Shown in pieces: positions 63,981 through 64,000 of a DNA stretch of 64,000 bases; within the stretch, counting starts at the first letter, position 1, and every line of letters starts with the position of its first letter. Under the pieces are notes generated by a model that was not told the DNA's origin, did not search any database, and saw nothing but the letters and a program-made list of their open reading frames with translations. Both the position numbers and the translations under genes were made by a program. This DNA comes from Oscillospiraceae bacterium (GTDB lineage Bacteria > Bacillota > Clostridia > Oscillospirales > Acutalibacteraceae): the NCBI GenBank assembly GCA_015065585.1, contig SVQC01000001.1, forward strand, positions 39,783 through 103,782. Direction: 5' to 3'.

Positions 63981-64000
63981 TCGCAGAGTTCTACACTCTG

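Overview
This window is a housekeeping stretch of a Clostridia-type (Firmicutes/Bacillota) genome. The evidence is the complete S10-spc-alpha ribosomal protein order, Bacillus/Clostridium-type sporulation genes (yabP, yabQ, a SpoVB-like flippase), the yloU-yloV-recG and yggS-sepF-ylmH neighbourhoods, strong AGGAGG-type ribosome binding sites, TTGACA/TATAAT-like promoters and a CIRCE element before groESL. The gene content resembles the Oscillospiraceae/Ruminococcaceae, but this is an inference from gene content and no 16S gene is present. I see no prophage, insertion sequence, CRISPR array or defence island.

Layout. 1-2.7 kb: an AraC-type regulator, acpP (minus strand) and a short-form proS. 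2.7-3.17 kb: a 451-base gap ending in a long structured leader for the ribosomal operon. 3.2-18.5 kb: one co-directional operon, rpsJ to rplQ, including secY, adk, map, a KOW protein, infA and rpoA. 18.7-21.1 kb: a SulP-type anion transporter without STAS domain and a split chromate-type transporter pair. 21.1-27.5 kb (minus): ymdB, an orphan solute-binding lipoprotein, an Asp23 protein, fakA and recG. 27.7-28.9 kb: an ATC-hydrolase-family protein and tcdA. 29-31.7 kb: copper-responsive csoR-copA. 31.7-33.1 kb: cysK-luxS. 33.3-45.8 kb: miaB, a Ric-type protein, mutS, mutL, miaA, an HlyD-like envelope protein, yggS, sepF, ylmH, lspA, an RluD-type synthase and a HAD phosphatase. 46-55.4 kb: recJ, relA, dtd, an MBL hydrolase, hemZ, a coiled-coil protein, an MTAN-like nucleosidase and a SpoVB-like flippase. 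55.5-58.6 kb: mazG, HU, rqcP, yabP, yabQ, divIC and yabR. 58.6-61.6 kb: a fumarase alpha subunit, an RNA methyltransferase and a lipid kinase. 61.6-63.8 kb: CIRCE-groES-groEL and tRNA-Leu(GAG).

The most unusual signals are these. (1) rpsC ends at an in-frame TAG that replaces the conserved aromatic residue of the S3 motif VW-[I/L]-[Y/F]-K-G-E; the rest of a normal S3 tail continues in frame to a TAATG junction with rplP, and two hairpins lie directly behind the TAG. (2) copA carries a C-terminal CopZ-like domain preceded by a good internal Shine-Dalgarno and in-frame ATG, suggesting that one gene makes both pump and chaperone. (3) Structured RNA lies before rpsJ and in the L23-L2 and L30-L15 spacers. 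No wholly new multi-gene system is evident.
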